38,740 nt of DNA from Gammaproteobacteria bacterium Ga0077536 (lineage in GTDB: Bacteria > Pseudomonadota > Gammaproteobacteria > Ga0077536): assembly GCA_001464935.1 (NCBI GenBank), contig LNEL01000015.1, forward strand, positions 1-38,740. Reading direction: 5' to 3'. Positions 16,386 to 24,884 of this stretch are shown piece by piece; within the stretch, counting starts at the first letter, position 1, and the number at the start of each line of letters is the position of its first letter. The notes beneath the pieces are model-generated. The model was not told the origin of the DNA and made no database searches. It worked only from the letters and a program-made list of their open reading frames with translations. The position numbers were made by a program, and so were the translations under genes.

Positions 16386-17102
16386 ATGACCAGACTGCCG
16401 CTCGTGTTGTGTTCCGGCCTGCTGTGCGATGCCGCGCTGTGGGCGCCGCAGGTCGCAGCCCTCGCCGATGTCGCCGAGATCTGGATCCCCGATTTCACCC
16501 GGCAGCAGACGATGGCCGAGATGGGCGCGACGGTATTGCGCGAGGCGCCGTGGCCGCAGTTCGCGCTCGCGGGGCTGTCGATGGGCGGCTACATCGCGCT
16601 CGAAGCCTTCCTGCAGGCCCCGCGCCGGGTGCGCCGGCTCGCGCTGCTCGATGCGCGCGCGCGGCCGGAGACGGAAGTCGATCGTGCCCGCCGCCAGCAG
16701 CTGATCGCGCTCGCCGAACGCGAACGCGGGTTCGGCGCCATCACACGCCAGCTGTTGCCACTGATGGTCCACGCGTCACGCACCGGCGACGCCGCGCTGA
16801 CGGCGGTCATCGCCGGCATGGCCGATCGCACCGGCGTCGAGGCGTATGCGCGGCAGCAGGCGGCGATCGTCTCGCGCCGGGACTTCCGCCCGAGCCTGCA
16901 TCACGTCGACGTGCCGACGCTCGTGCTGTGCGGGCGCGAGGATCAGATCACGCCGCTCGAGTGCAGCGAAGAGATGGCCGCCGCGATCCCGGGCGCCACC
17001 CTCGCGGTGCTCGAACAGTGTGGCCACATGTCGACGCTCGAACGGCCGGACGCCGTGACCGCCGCGCTGCGTGCGTGGCTTCAGCCGAACACGCGCCCCT
17101 GA
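16386..17102 (+). CDS. Alpha/beta hydrolase
   Basis: A 238-residue hydrolase. The catalytic triad is visible: Ser65 in the nucleophile elbow GLSMGGY, Asp in LCGREDQITP and His in QCGHMSTLERP. LVLCSGLLCDAALWAPQV is the oxyanion strand, with SG in place of the common HG. The short cap region lies between residues 95 and 160. Esterase or lactonase-like activity is plausible; the substrate is unknown. It has a GGAC-type ribosome site and follows the metallophosphoesterase gene by 17 bases. The last 22 bases overlap the 3' end of the HTTM-like gene on the other strand. Confidence 0.9.
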   Translation: MTRLPLVLCSGLLCDAALWAPQVAALADVAEIWIPDFTRQQTMAEMGATVLREAPWPQFALAGLSMGGYIALEAFLQAPRRVRRLALLDARARPETEVDRARRQQLIALAERERGFGAITRQLLPLMVHASRTGDAALTAVIAGMADRTGVEAYARQQAAIVSRRDFRPSLHHVDVPTLVLCGREDQITPLECSEEMAAAIPGATLAVLEQCGHMSTLERPDAVTAALRAWLQPNTRP

Positions 17103-17764
17103 AACCACCACAGCGCCGGATAGGCTGACAGCCACACCCACAGGAAACGGTTCAGGCCGAACAGGCAGGCATTCGCCGCATGAAAGCTCGCCGTGAGGAC
17201 GAGCGCCGCGGCGAGCAGCGTCGGCTCGAGCAACGCGAGCGGAAACGCGAGTTCGAGGAGCATCACCGCCCAGCCCATCGCGAACAGCAGCCGCTTCGAC
17301 TGCGCCCAGCCGCGCAGGCTCTCCGCGACCGGATAGGCGGACCACGCGAAGACATCGGCCAGCGCGACACCGCTGCGCCAGGCCGGGTTCACGACCTTGA
17401 CCCAGCCCGACATGAAGTACGACAGCACGAGTTGAACGGCCAGGTAGGCAAAGCTCGCCTCCTGCAGCAGCGGCGTCGGCGCCACCCGCGTGACGCACAG
17501 GCAACTCAGCACCAGCAGGCTCATGCGGTCGCAGCCGCCGTTGTACGGGCCGTCGAAACGTCGCAGCAGCAGGACCCCGAGCGCGAGCAGGAGCCACGCG
17601 GCCACCGTCGTCTGCCAGCCGGCGACGAGGGCCAGCGCCAGCACGATGCGCGGAACGTGGAGCCAGCGTTCGTCGCGTGGCGCCTGCAGGTGTTCGAGAC
17701 TCTGCTGCACGAACGAGAGCCCGAGCAGGATTTCGGTCAGCCGCACCGCGTCGGCGTAGATCAT
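17081..17764 (-). CDS. HTTM-like multi-pass membrane protein
   Basis: A 227-residue polytopic membrane protein with about five or six hydrophobic helices (for example VLALALVAGWQTTVAAWLLLA, LLVLSCLCVTRVAPTPLL, YLAVQLVLSYFMSGWVKVVN). The arrangement and the LSYFMSGWVKVVNPAWRSG segment resemble HTTM-domain proteins, the membrane part shared with vitamin K-dependent gamma-carboxylase; the enzymatic domain of the latter is absent. ATG 17764 overlaps the stop of the upstream gene (ATGA). Function is not established. Confidence 0.75.
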   Translation of the reverse strand: MIYADAVRLTEILLGLSFVQQSLEHLQAPRDERWLHVPRIVLALALVAGWQTTVAAWLLLALGVLLLRRFDGPYNGGCDRMSLLVLSCLCVTRVAPTPLLQEASFAYLAVQLVLSYFMSGWVKVVNPAWRSGVALADVFAWSAYPVAESLRGWAQSKRLLFAMGWAVMLLELAFPLALLEPTLLAAALVLTASFHAANACLFGLNRFLWVWLSAYPALWWFQGRVFG

Positions 17765-18204
17765 CGACCGTCGGCCGGATCGGGGCTGAACGGCGCCGAG
17801 ACGTGGATCACTTCGTCGACGAGGCGGCCGTCCTCGCGCGTGATGGCGCGCACGCGCAGGCGCAGGGCCGGCGCCGCAGCTGTGGCTGGGGCCGGTGCCA
17901 GTTCGCCGCGCTGCCAGGCCAGTCGCAGCCGCCAGCGCAATTCGCGCGCCGTGACCTCGACGTCGCCCTCCATCAGCCGCTCGGCGCAGCGCACGATGTA
18001 CAGCGTCTCGTTCCAGTGCGGATTCCACAGCAGCCGCGCCAGCATCCGCGTCACCGGCACATGCGCCGGCCGCGGGCGGCACTCATGCCAGTGCACGGGC
18101 ATCTCGTCTGCGTTCACCCACGCATAGTCGACCCGCGGCGAGGGCCCGATCGCATCGAAGAAGCGCCACGAGGGCATCAGGGCTGGCAGCAGGCGGGCGA
18201 GCAT
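17761..18204 (-). CDS. Hypothetical partner of the HTTM-like protein
   Basis: A 147-residue soluble protein, rich in Trp and Arg (MPSWRFFDAIGPSPRVDYAW, LLWNPHWNETLYIVRCAERL, VTARELRWRLRLAWQRGE). I do not recognise a domain. Its stop overlaps the start of the HTTM-like gene by ATGA, so the two are made together and probably act together at the membrane. I used ATG 18204, where the conserved-looking part begins; the frame extends to an ATG at 18246. Confidence 0.7.
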   Translation of the reverse strand: MLARLLPALMPSWRFFDAIGPSPRVDYAWVNADEMPVHWHECRPRPAHVPVTRMLARLLWNPHWNETLYIVRCAERLMEGDVEVTARELRWRLRLAWQRGELAPAPATAAAPALRLRVRAITREDGRLVDEVIHVSAPFSPDPADGR

Positions 18205-18361
18205 CGCGGGAGTATAAGGCGGGTGTGGCCGGTTTTTGATCGTCACGCACGATGGCGCGCGCAGGCGGCCATCCGGCGGCTGCCATGCCGCGCGTCAACG
18301 CGCATCGGGGTCATCGTGTCGCGCGTGACGTCGGCACCGCCCTTGTTCTATCGTGGCAGTC

Positions 18362-19693
18362 ATGCACAGCGATACCCCCAGCCTCGTTCTCGGCGCCTTC
18401 ATGCGGCCGGTCAGCATTCATACGGGCGCATGGCGCTACCCGGGCGCGCATGCGGATGGCAACTTCAACTTCGCGCACTACCGGCATTACATCCAGACGC
18501 TCGAACGCGGGCGCTTTCACGCCTTCTTCATGGCCGACCATCTCGGTGTGCTGAACATGCCGATGGCGGCGCTGAAGCGCAGCGCGACGGTGACGTCGTT
18601 CGATCCGCTGACCCTGCTGCCGGCGCTCGCCACCTGCACCGAACACATCGGACTCATCGCGACGGCGTCGACGACCTACAACGATCCCTACCACATTGCG
18701 CGCAAGTTCGCGTCGCTCGATCACCTCAGCGGCGGGCGCGCGGGCTGGAACATGGTGACCTCGTCGAATCCGCAGGAGGCCTTCAATTTCGGCCGCGCGG
18801 CGCATCCCGACCATGCGGACCGCTATCGGCGCGCGCGCGAGTTCCACGCGGTGGTGACGGGCCTGTGGGACAGCTGGGCGGACGATGCCTTCATCCGCGA
18901 TGTCGACAGCGGCGAGTACTTCGACCCGGCGCGCCTGCACGTGCTCGATCATCACGGCGAGTTTCTCGACGTGCGCGGGCCGCTGAACATCGCGCGGCCG
19001 GTGCAGGGCTGGCCGGTGATCGTGCAGGCCGGATCGTCCGAGGCCGGCCAGGCGCTGGCGGCGGAAACCGCGGAGCTGGTGTTCTCCGTGCAGAACACGC
19101 TGCCGGACGCGCAGCGTTACTACACGGCCCTGAAGTCGCGCATGGCGGCCTTCGGACGCGAGCCTGCTGAACTGAAGGTGATGCCGGGCGCGTTCGTCGT
19201 CGTCGGCGACAGCATGGCGGAAGCGCGCGCGATCAAGCAGCGCCTCGACGGGCTCGTGCATCCGGACAGCGGGCTCGCGTCGCTGTCCGTCACGCTCGGC
19301 TGCGATGTCTCGGGTTTCGATCTCGACGGGCCGCTGCCGGAGATTCCCGAAAGCAATTCGAGCAAGAGCGTGCGCGAGAAACTGATCGCCATGGCGCAGC
19401 GCGAACAGATGACCGTGCGCCAGCTCGCGCAGTACGTCGGCGGCAGCTACGGCACGCTGGAGATGGTCGGCACGGCGGTGTCGATTGCCGACGAAATGGA
19501 GGAATGGCTCACCACCGGCGGCTGCGACGGTTTCAACGTGATGTTCCCGTATCTGCCCGGCGGTCTCGACGACTTCGTCGACAAGGTCGTACCCGAACTC
19601 CAGCGCCGCGGGCTGTACCAGCGCGAATACGCCGGCACCACCCTGCGCGAGAACCTCGGGCTGCGACGGCCGGCGAATCGTTTCTTCCCGTGA
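18362..19693 (+). CDS. LLM class flavin-dependent monooxygenase (NtaA/SnaA/DszA family)
   Basis: A protein of about 443 residues, the usual length of the NtaA/SnaA/DszA branch of the bacterial luciferase family. These enzymes use FMNH2 from a separate reductase plus O2 to oxidise small molecules such as nitrilotriacetate or dibenzothiophene sulfone. Typical segments are GAWRYPGAHADGNFNFAHY, YIQTLERGRFHAFFMADHLG, ATASTTYNDPYHIARKFASL, LSGGRAGWNMVTSSNPQEAF and GWPVIVQAGSSEAGQALAAE. A GTG nine bases upstream (18353) could also start it. No flavin reductase gene lies nearby, so the partner is elsewhere. Family B repeats follow the gene. Confidence 0.92.
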   Translation: MHSDTPSLVLGAFMRPVSIHTGAWRYPGAHADGNFNFAHYRHYIQTLERGRFHAFFMADHLGVLNMPMAALKRSATVTSFDPLTLLPALATCTEHIGLIATASTTYNDPYHIARKFASLDHLSGGRAGWNMVTSSNPQEAFNFGRAAHPDHADRYRRAREFHAVVTGLWDSWADDAFIRDVDSGEYFDPARLHVLDHHGEFLDVRGPLNIARPVQGWPVIVQAGSSEAGQALAAETAELVFSVQNTLPDAQRYYTALKSRMAAFGREPAELKVMPGAFVVVGDSMAEARAIKQRLDGLVHPDSGLASLSVTLGCDVSGFDLDGPLPEIPESNSSKSVREKLIAMAQREQMTVRQLAQYVGGSYGTLEMVGTAVSIADEMEEWLTTGGCDGFNVMFPYLPGGLDDFVDKVVPELQRRGLYQREYAGTTLRENLGLRRPANRFFP

Positions 19694-19708
19694 TTGCGGC
19701 GTTTTTTT

Positions 19709-19871
19709 GCCACCGAGAACACCGAGGGAGAAGAGAGAATATACTGTATTCGGCTTCGATGGCTTGAGCGCTCGGGACCGGGCTCAACGCGGGCGTCACC
19801 GACGGGCGATGCCACATCTGCGGCACCAACCCACTCCATCTTCCTCTGTGTTCTCGGTGTTCTCGGTGGCC
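19709..19871. repeat. Family B repeat, separated inverted pair
   Basis: GCCACCGAGAACACCGAGGG (19709-19728, preceded by a run of seven T) faces CTCTGTGTTCTCGGTG...GGTGGCC (19844-19871) across about 115 bases in the convergent gap between the monooxygenase and the beta-lactamase-fold hydrolase genes. Confidence 0.8.
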
Positions 19872-19884
19872 AAAGCAGCCTGAA

Positions 19885-21120
19885 TCAAGCAGTCCACGCC
19901 CCGCCCGCCGACGAGCGATACCCCAGCGCGAGGTAGGCGGCGTCGACCAGGGACTGGCCGCGTTCGTTGAGCAGCACACCGGTGCCCATGCGGTTCATCG
20001 CGTAACCGAAGCTCAGCTTGCATTCGGGATCGGCGAAGCCGATCGAGCCGCCGGCGCCGACATGCCCGAAGGCCGACTCGGACAGCAGCATGCTCGAATT
20101 GATGCAGTTCGGAATGCGGCGGTTGTCCATCGACTTCATGAAGCCGGACGCGAAGCGCACCGGGATCATCAACGTCGCGTCTTCGCCGGTGGCGGCAGCG
20201 ACGCGGCTCATCCGCGTCAGGGTGTCGCGGCCGACGAACTGGCGGCCGTTGAGACTGCCGCCGTTGGCGAACGGCGCATACAGGCCGGCGAGGCCGCGTG
20301 CATTCGCAATCCCGTTGGCGGAGCCGACTTCAGCGGCGTGACAGGCGCGCGTATTGACGTCGAACTGTGCGAAGTCGCGCATGAACAGGTTCGTCGGCGA
20401 GCCGGCAACGTTCAGCGCGGTCTGCACGAAGCGGGTTGCGATCCACGGATTGTCCGGCGTCGCCGCGATCATCGGGCTCACGCGCTGTTCGATGGTTTCC
20501 GGCAGTCCGATCCAGAACTCGAGCTCGAGCGGCCTGGCCAGTTCCTCGTCGAAGAAGCGGCCGAGGCGTCGGCGCGCTGCCCGATGCACGAGTTCAGCGA
20601 CCGTCCAGGCCATCGTGAGGCCGTGATAGCCCTGGCGCGTGCCCGGTTCCCAGAACGCCGGTTCGGCCGCGACGCGTTCGACCATGTAGTCGTAGTCCCA
20701 GAAGCCACCCGATTTCGGCGGCTCACGCAGGTGCGGGACGCCGACCGTGTGGTCGAGCGTCATCGAGACGCGCGCGGCGTCCTTGCCGCCGGCGCCGAAC
20801 TCGCGCCAGTAGCGCGTGACGGGTGCGTCGAGATCGAGCAGCCCGCGCTCACACAGCAGGTGAGCGCACAGCGCCATCGCGCCCTTCGTCGACGAGAACA
20901 CGGTGCACACCGTGTCGTGCTGCCACGGCTCGCCGCCCGGGTGACGCCCACCCCAAAGGTCGACGAGCCGTCGGCCGTCGAGCGTCAACGCGACGCTGGC
21001 ACCGACCTCGTTGTGTTGCGTGAAGTTGTCGTGAAAGGCATGGAAGACATTCTCGAAGCGGGGATCGTAGGACCCCTCGATCCGCCCGGCCGCGGTATCG
21101 AGCGACACTTTTCTGTTCAC
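19885..21120 (-). CDS. Serine hydrolase, beta-lactamase/EstB fold
   Basis: A 411-residue member of the class C beta-lactamase-like (PF00144) hydrolases. The S-x-x-K nucleophile is in FSSTKGAMA (Ser76, Lys79). GTRQGYHGLTMAW provides the Tyr of the second motif, Y-x-x instead of the strict Y-x-N. GHVGAGGSIGFADPE near the end is the usual H/K-x-G-like third element. There is no signal peptide, so the enzyme is cytoplasmic, which fits an EstB-type esterase rather than a secreted beta-lactamase. The start is the GTG at 21120, with AGGAG seven bases upstream. Substrate unknown. Confidence 0.9.
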   Translation of the reverse strand: MNRKVSLDTAAGRIEGSYDPRFENVFHAFHDNFTQHNEVGASVALTLDGRRLVDLWGGRHPGGEPWQHDTVCTVFSSTKGAMALCAHLLCERGLLDLDAPVTRYWREFGAGGKDAARVSMTLDHTVGVPHLREPPKSGGFWDYDYMVERVAAEPAFWEPGTRQGYHGLTMAWTVAELVHRAARRRLGRFFDEELARPLELEFWIGLPETIEQRVSPMIAATPDNPWIATRFVQTALNVAGSPTNLFMRDFAQFDVNTRACHAAEVGSANGIANARGLAGLYAPFANGGSLNGRQFVGRDTLTRMSRVAAATGEDATLMIPVRFASGFMKSMDNRRIPNCINSSMLLSESAFGHVGAGGSIGFADPECKLSFGYAMNRMGTGVLLNERGQSLVDAAYLALGYRSSAGGAWTA

Positions 21121-21404
21121 GTTGTACTCCTGATGCGGGCCGGTCTGGATGCCGGCTTGTCGTCGGAGCATAGGGCAATCGTCCGAATCGGACCATGCCG
21201 GCGCGGTGTCGACGGGGCTCAAGACTCTGCCGTTGCGGCCGCCACACCCTGCTGAGATGGCGGCCCGCGCCGCCCGCTCTGTAAACAAATGATCCGGCAC
21301 CGCAAAGTGGGTGTCCGGTCCGACAGACAGGCGACATCGCGACTAGAGTCAGCGCGTCGGCAGCGCAGGGGCGCCCGGATGGTGGAGCAGGAAAGCAGCC
21401 TTAG

Positions 21405-22970
21405 ATGAGTCAGCACCAGGACAGCATGGACAGCACCGATCGCATGGCCCGCAACCGGCGTGAGCAGGGGCTGCGCGACGTGGCGGCCGCGATTGCGCGC
21501 CTCGAACCGCTGGCGAACCTGCCGCGCGAGTATCTGCAGGCGCTGATCGGGGCGGCCGAGCTCGTTCACCACGGTGCCGGGGCGATGGTGGTGGGGCGCA
21601 ACGGCACCCCGCACGTCGTGTTCCTGCTGCACGGCACGGTCACGCTCAAGAGTGCGGACGGGCAGTCGTTGCGCTATGACGCGAACAACGCGCCAATCGC
21701 GAAGCCCGTCTACCAGGTCGGCGACACCATCGAGATATCCACGGTGCGTCCGTCGACGCTGCTGCGCATTCCGCACGCCATCTACGTCCGGCAGTTGAGC
21801 CTTGCCTCGTCTGCTTCGCCGCACAACGGCGCTGAAGTGCAGTATCTCGAAGACTGGGACCAGATGGACGGCCTCGAACGCGCGCTGAGTTTCGGCGCGC
21901 TGTCGCACGTGCCGGCCGGCAATATCCAGCAAATCCTGTCCCGGCTCGAAGAAATCCCCGTCACCCCGGGCGAACTCGTGTTCGAGCAGGACCGCCCCGC
22001 CGAGGGCTATTACATCGTCAAGTCGGGCACTGCCGAAGTGTGGCGCGCCGATGCCAACGGCCGGCGCTACCGCCTCGCGGTCAAAGTGCCGGGCGATGCG
22101 TTCGGCGACGATGCGCTCGTCAGCGAAGGCCTGCGCAGCGCGAATGTCAGCATGCTGACCAGTGGCACACTGCTGCGCATCGCCAACAACGACTTCCTGA
22201 CCCTCATCCGCGAGCCGCTGCTGCGCCATGTCAGTGCCGCCGAGGCCGAGGCGCTGGTCGCCCGCGGGGCCCGCTGGATCGATCTGCGCGACGCGGACCA
22301 GTTCGCGGCCGGCGGCCAGCCGGGCGCGATGAACGTGCCGATCTCGCTGCTGCGGCTCAAGCGCCGCGCGCTGCCGAACGATGTGACCTACGTCCTCTAT
22401 GCCGGCGATCGGCATACCGAGGAACTCGGCTGCTATCTGCTCGCCGAATGCGGGCTGTCTGTGTGCATTCTCGACCAGCCGATGGCGGCTTACGCCGACG
22501 TCGACACGACAGCCGTCGACACGCCCACGACCGCGCCGAGTGCAGACGTGAACGTGTCGGTGACCCGGGAGATCCGCCGCCATGGGCTCGACACGCCACC
22601 GCCGCCGGTCGAGGTGGAACTCGACGAGCAGGTCGATGTACACGCGCTGCTCGCGGCCGAACGCGCGCGCTTCGAACAACTCCTCGCCGAACGCACCCGC
22701 GTCATCAAGGAAGCGGTCGAGCGTCAGGCCAATGCGCTGCTGGCGAAGAAGGACGCGGACATGCGCGAACAGGTCGTCAGCAAGATGCGCGTGCTGCGCG
22801 AGGAGCGCGATCGCCTGCTCGCGCACGCGAAGACGCTCGAACAGGAGCGCGCGGCACTGGCCAAAGCGCGGGCGGCGCTGGACGCCGAACGTGCGGCCTT
22901 CGAGGCCGCCAGGGATGCGCGGCAGCAGAGCCGCGAGAGCGCCTGCGCCGAAGCGGCCACGGCCGCCTGA
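21405..22970 (+). CDS. Tandem cNMP-binding, rhodanese-like, coiled-coil protein
   Basis: A 521-residue soluble protein with four regions. Residues about 33-130 are a divergent cNMP-binding barrel; 164-275 a clear second one (VTPGELVFEQDRPAEGYYIV, PGDAFGDDALVSEGLRSANV); 276-362 a rhodanese fold (ARWIDLRDADQFAAGGQPGA, MNVPISLLRLKRR). In the rhodanese active-site loop, LYAGDRHT (331-338), the catalytic Cys is replaced by Ala, so sulfur transfer is not expected and the domain is probably a binding module. Residues about 410-515 are a highly charged coiled coil (FEQLLAERTRVIKEAVERQA onward) suggesting oligomerisation. There is no DNA-binding domain. It may act as a second-messenger-controlled scaffold; this is inference. 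The next gene starts 145 bases downstream. Confidence 0.88.
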   Translation: MSQHQDSMDSTDRMARNRREQGLRDVAAAIARLEPLANLPREYLQALIGAAELVHHGAGAMVVGRNGTPHVVFLLHGTVTLKSADGQSLRYDANNAPIAKPVYQVGDTIEISTVRPSTLLRIPHAIYVRQLSLASSASPHNGAEVQYLEDWDQMDGLERALSFGALSHVPAGNIQQILSRLEEIPVTPGELVFEQDRPAEGYYIVKSGTAEVWRADANGRRYRLAVKVPGDAFGDDALVSEGLRSANVSMLTSGTLLRIANNDFLTLIREPLLRHVSAAEAEALVARGARWIDLRDADQFAAGGQPGAMNVPISLLRLKRRALPNDVTYVLYAGDRHTEELGCYLLAECGLSVCILDQPMAAYADVDTTAVDTPTTAPSADVNVSVTREIRRHGLDTPPPPVEVELDEQVDVHALLAAERARFEQLLAERTRVIKEAVERQANALLAKKDADMREQVVSKMRVLREERDRLLAHAKTLEQERAALAKARAALDAERAAFEAARDARQQSRESACAEAATAA

Positions 22971-23115
22971 TCAACGCCCCGTCGACTGGCTGCGCGCCCG
23001 CGCGCCCGCTGCCCTACCGCAGCCTCTTCTCCTGCAGGATCCCGAGACTGGCACTTGCGATCGCCAGCGCGTATCGTGCCGCGCAGACTCAAGCTCTCCG
23101 TGACCGCAGGGACCG

Positions 23116-24132
23116 ATGGCTGCCCGCACGATTTCCCGTTATGACCTGGCGACCTGGGGTTGCGCGGCCGCCGCGCTGCTCCTGATCCTCTATCTGAAGC
23201 TGCTGCCCGCGCTGATCGCGGGCCTGCTGGTGTACGTGCTCGTCAATCTGCTGACGCCCTTGTTGCGCCGCAATCGCGTGCTGTGGGGCGAAGGCCCGCG
23301 GCTCGTCGCGGTGTCGATCATCGCCGCCGGTGTGATCGCGCTGATCGGACTCATCTGCGTTTACGCGGCGAGCCTGCTGCGCGGGAGCAACGAGAGCATC
23401 CCCGCGCTGATCACCCGCATGGCGGAAATCATCGAACAGTCGCGCTCGCAGCTGCCGACGTGGATTTCGGACTACGTGCCGGCTGACGCCGATGAACTGC
23501 AGCGATCGCTCGTGGCGTGGCTGCGCGAGCACGCGGCGGTGTTCCAGGTCGCAGGCACGGGGCTCGGACGCGCGCTCGCGCATATCCTGATTGGCATGGT
23601 GATCGGTGGCCTCCTGTCGCTCGAGACGGCGGTGCCGACGCAGACGCGCGGGCCGCTGGCCGCCGCGCTCGCGAAGCGCGCCTACCGGCTGGGCATCGCG
23701 TTTCGTCGCGTGGTGTTCGCGCAGGTGTGGATCTCTGCCCTGAACACCCTGTTCACGTCGCTGTATCTCGCGGTCGCGCTTCCCGCCTTCGGCATCGAAC
23801 TGCCGTTCATGAAGACGCTGATCGTCGTCACTTTCGTCGCGGGTCTGCTGCCGATCCTCGGCAACCTGATCTCCAACACGGTGATCTTCGTGGTCAGTTT
23901 CAGCCAGTCGGCCGCCGTCGCGGCGGTGTCGCTGGCCTACCTGATCATCATTCACAAGCTCGAGTATTTCCTGAACGCGCGCATCATCGGCAGCCACATT
24001 CGTGCGCGGGCCTGGGAGATGCTGCTCGCGATGCTCGTGATGGAGGCGGCGTTCGGCATTCCGGGGCTGATCGCCGCACCGATCTACTATGCCTACATGA
24101 AGAGTGAGCTGCGCGAGAGAGGGCTCATCTGA
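23116..24132 (+). CDS. AI-2E family transporter (UPF0118/PerM-like permease)
   Basis: A 338-residue inner-membrane protein with two N-terminal helices, a soluble-looking middle (residues about 95-150) and five or so C-terminal helices, as in PerM/YdiK/TqsA-type proteins. The diagnostic segment is near residues 240-300: FVAGLLPILGNLISNTVIFV then KLEYFLNARIIGSHIRARAW, and the end FGIPGLIAAPIYYAYMK. Members export small molecules or ions; the autoinducer-2 name comes from one member and should not be taken as the substrate. ATG 23116 is preceded by CAGGGA. A GST gene starts 19 bases after the stop on the same strand. Confidence 0.9.
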   Translation: MAARTISRYDLATWGCAAAALLLILYLKLLPALIAGLLVYVLVNLLTPLLRRNRVLWGEGPRLVAVSIIAAGVIALIGLICVYAASLLRGSNESIPALITRMAEIIEQSRSQLPTWISDYVPADADELQRSLVAWLREHAAVFQVAGTGLGRALAHILIGMVIGGLLSLETAVPTQTRGPLAAALAKRAYRLGIAFRRVVFAQVWISALNTLFTSLYLAVALPAFGIELPFMKTLIVVTFVAGLLPILGNLISNTVIFVVSFSQSAAVAAVSLAYLIIIHKLEYFLNARIIGSHIRARAWEMLLAMLVMEAAFGIPGLIAAPIYYAYMKSELRERGLI

Positions 24133-24151
24133 CACCTGAAAGGTTTGCTGC

Positions 24152-24829
24152 ATGATGACGCTGTACCACTGCGCGGGCGCGCGCTCGTTCCGTCCGCTGT
24201 GGACCCTCGAAGAACTCGGCCTGCCTTACGCCGTGAAGATGATGCCGTTTCCGCCGCGCGTGACACACAGGGAGTTCCTTGAGGTCAATCCGCTCGGCAC
24301 GGTGCCGGCGTTCTTCGACGGCGACCTGCGCATGACCGAGTCGGTGGCGATTTCGCAGTATCTGGTCACGCGTTATGGCCCGAGCCCGCTCGCGGTGGCC
24401 ATTGACGAGCCGGACTACGGGTGCTGGCTGAACTGGCAGTACTTCGGCGAGGCCACGCTGACCTTTCCGCAAACGCTGGTGCTGCGGTACACCTACATGG
24501 AACCGCCGGAACGCCTGAATCCGCAGATTGCAGACGACTACGCGCGCTGGTTCCTCGCGCGCCTGCGCGGGATCGATGCGGTGGTGTCAAAGCAGGAGAC
24601 GATGTGCGCCGGCCGTTTCACGACGGCCGACATTTCGGTGGGCTATGCGCTGATGCTCGCGAGCTATCTCGGCCTCGCGGATCGTTTCCCGACGGCCGTC
24701 GCCGACTATTTCGCACGGCTGCAAATCCGCGATGGCTACCGGCGCGCAATCGCGGCCGAGCAGCGCGCAGGCCAGGAGCAGGGGGTGGATTTCAACCTCG
24801 GCGAGTTCCTGACGCGCAAACAGCACTGA
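24152..24829 (+). CDS. Glutathione S-transferase
   Basis: A 225-residue GST of ordinary length. The thioredoxin-fold domain has LYHCAGARSFRPLWTLEELG as active-site segment, NPLGTVPAFFDG with the cis-proline and MTESVAISQYLV for glutathione binding (Glu-Ser). The all-helical C-domain includes FTTADISVGYALMLASYLGL with the conserved Asp of the N-capping box. It conjugates or isomerises electrophiles with glutathione. It lies 19 bases downstream of the AI-2E family gene and is probably co-transcribed. Distinct from the longer GST at 1149-2066. Confidence 0.9.
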   Translation: MMTLYHCAGARSFRPLWTLEELGLPYAVKMMPFPPRVTHREFLEVNPLGTVPAFFDGDLRMTESVAISQYLVTRYGPSPLAVAIDEPDYGCWLNWQYFGEATLTFPQTLVLRYTYMEPPERLNPQIADDYARWFLARLRGIDAVVSKQETMCAGRFTTADISVGYALMLASYLGLADRFPTAVADYFARLQIRDGYRRAIAAEQRAGQEQGVDFNLGEFLTRKQH

Positions 24830-24884
24830 CGGCGTCGCTGCCGCGCGGCCTGGCCGCTGCCGGCATCATGCGTGCGCCCGGTGC

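Noticed and set aside
19885..21120. Antibiotic-resistance beta-lactamase
   Set aside because: The beta-lactamase fold is present, but there is no signal peptide and the second motif deviates from Y-x-N; an EstB-like esterase is more likely.
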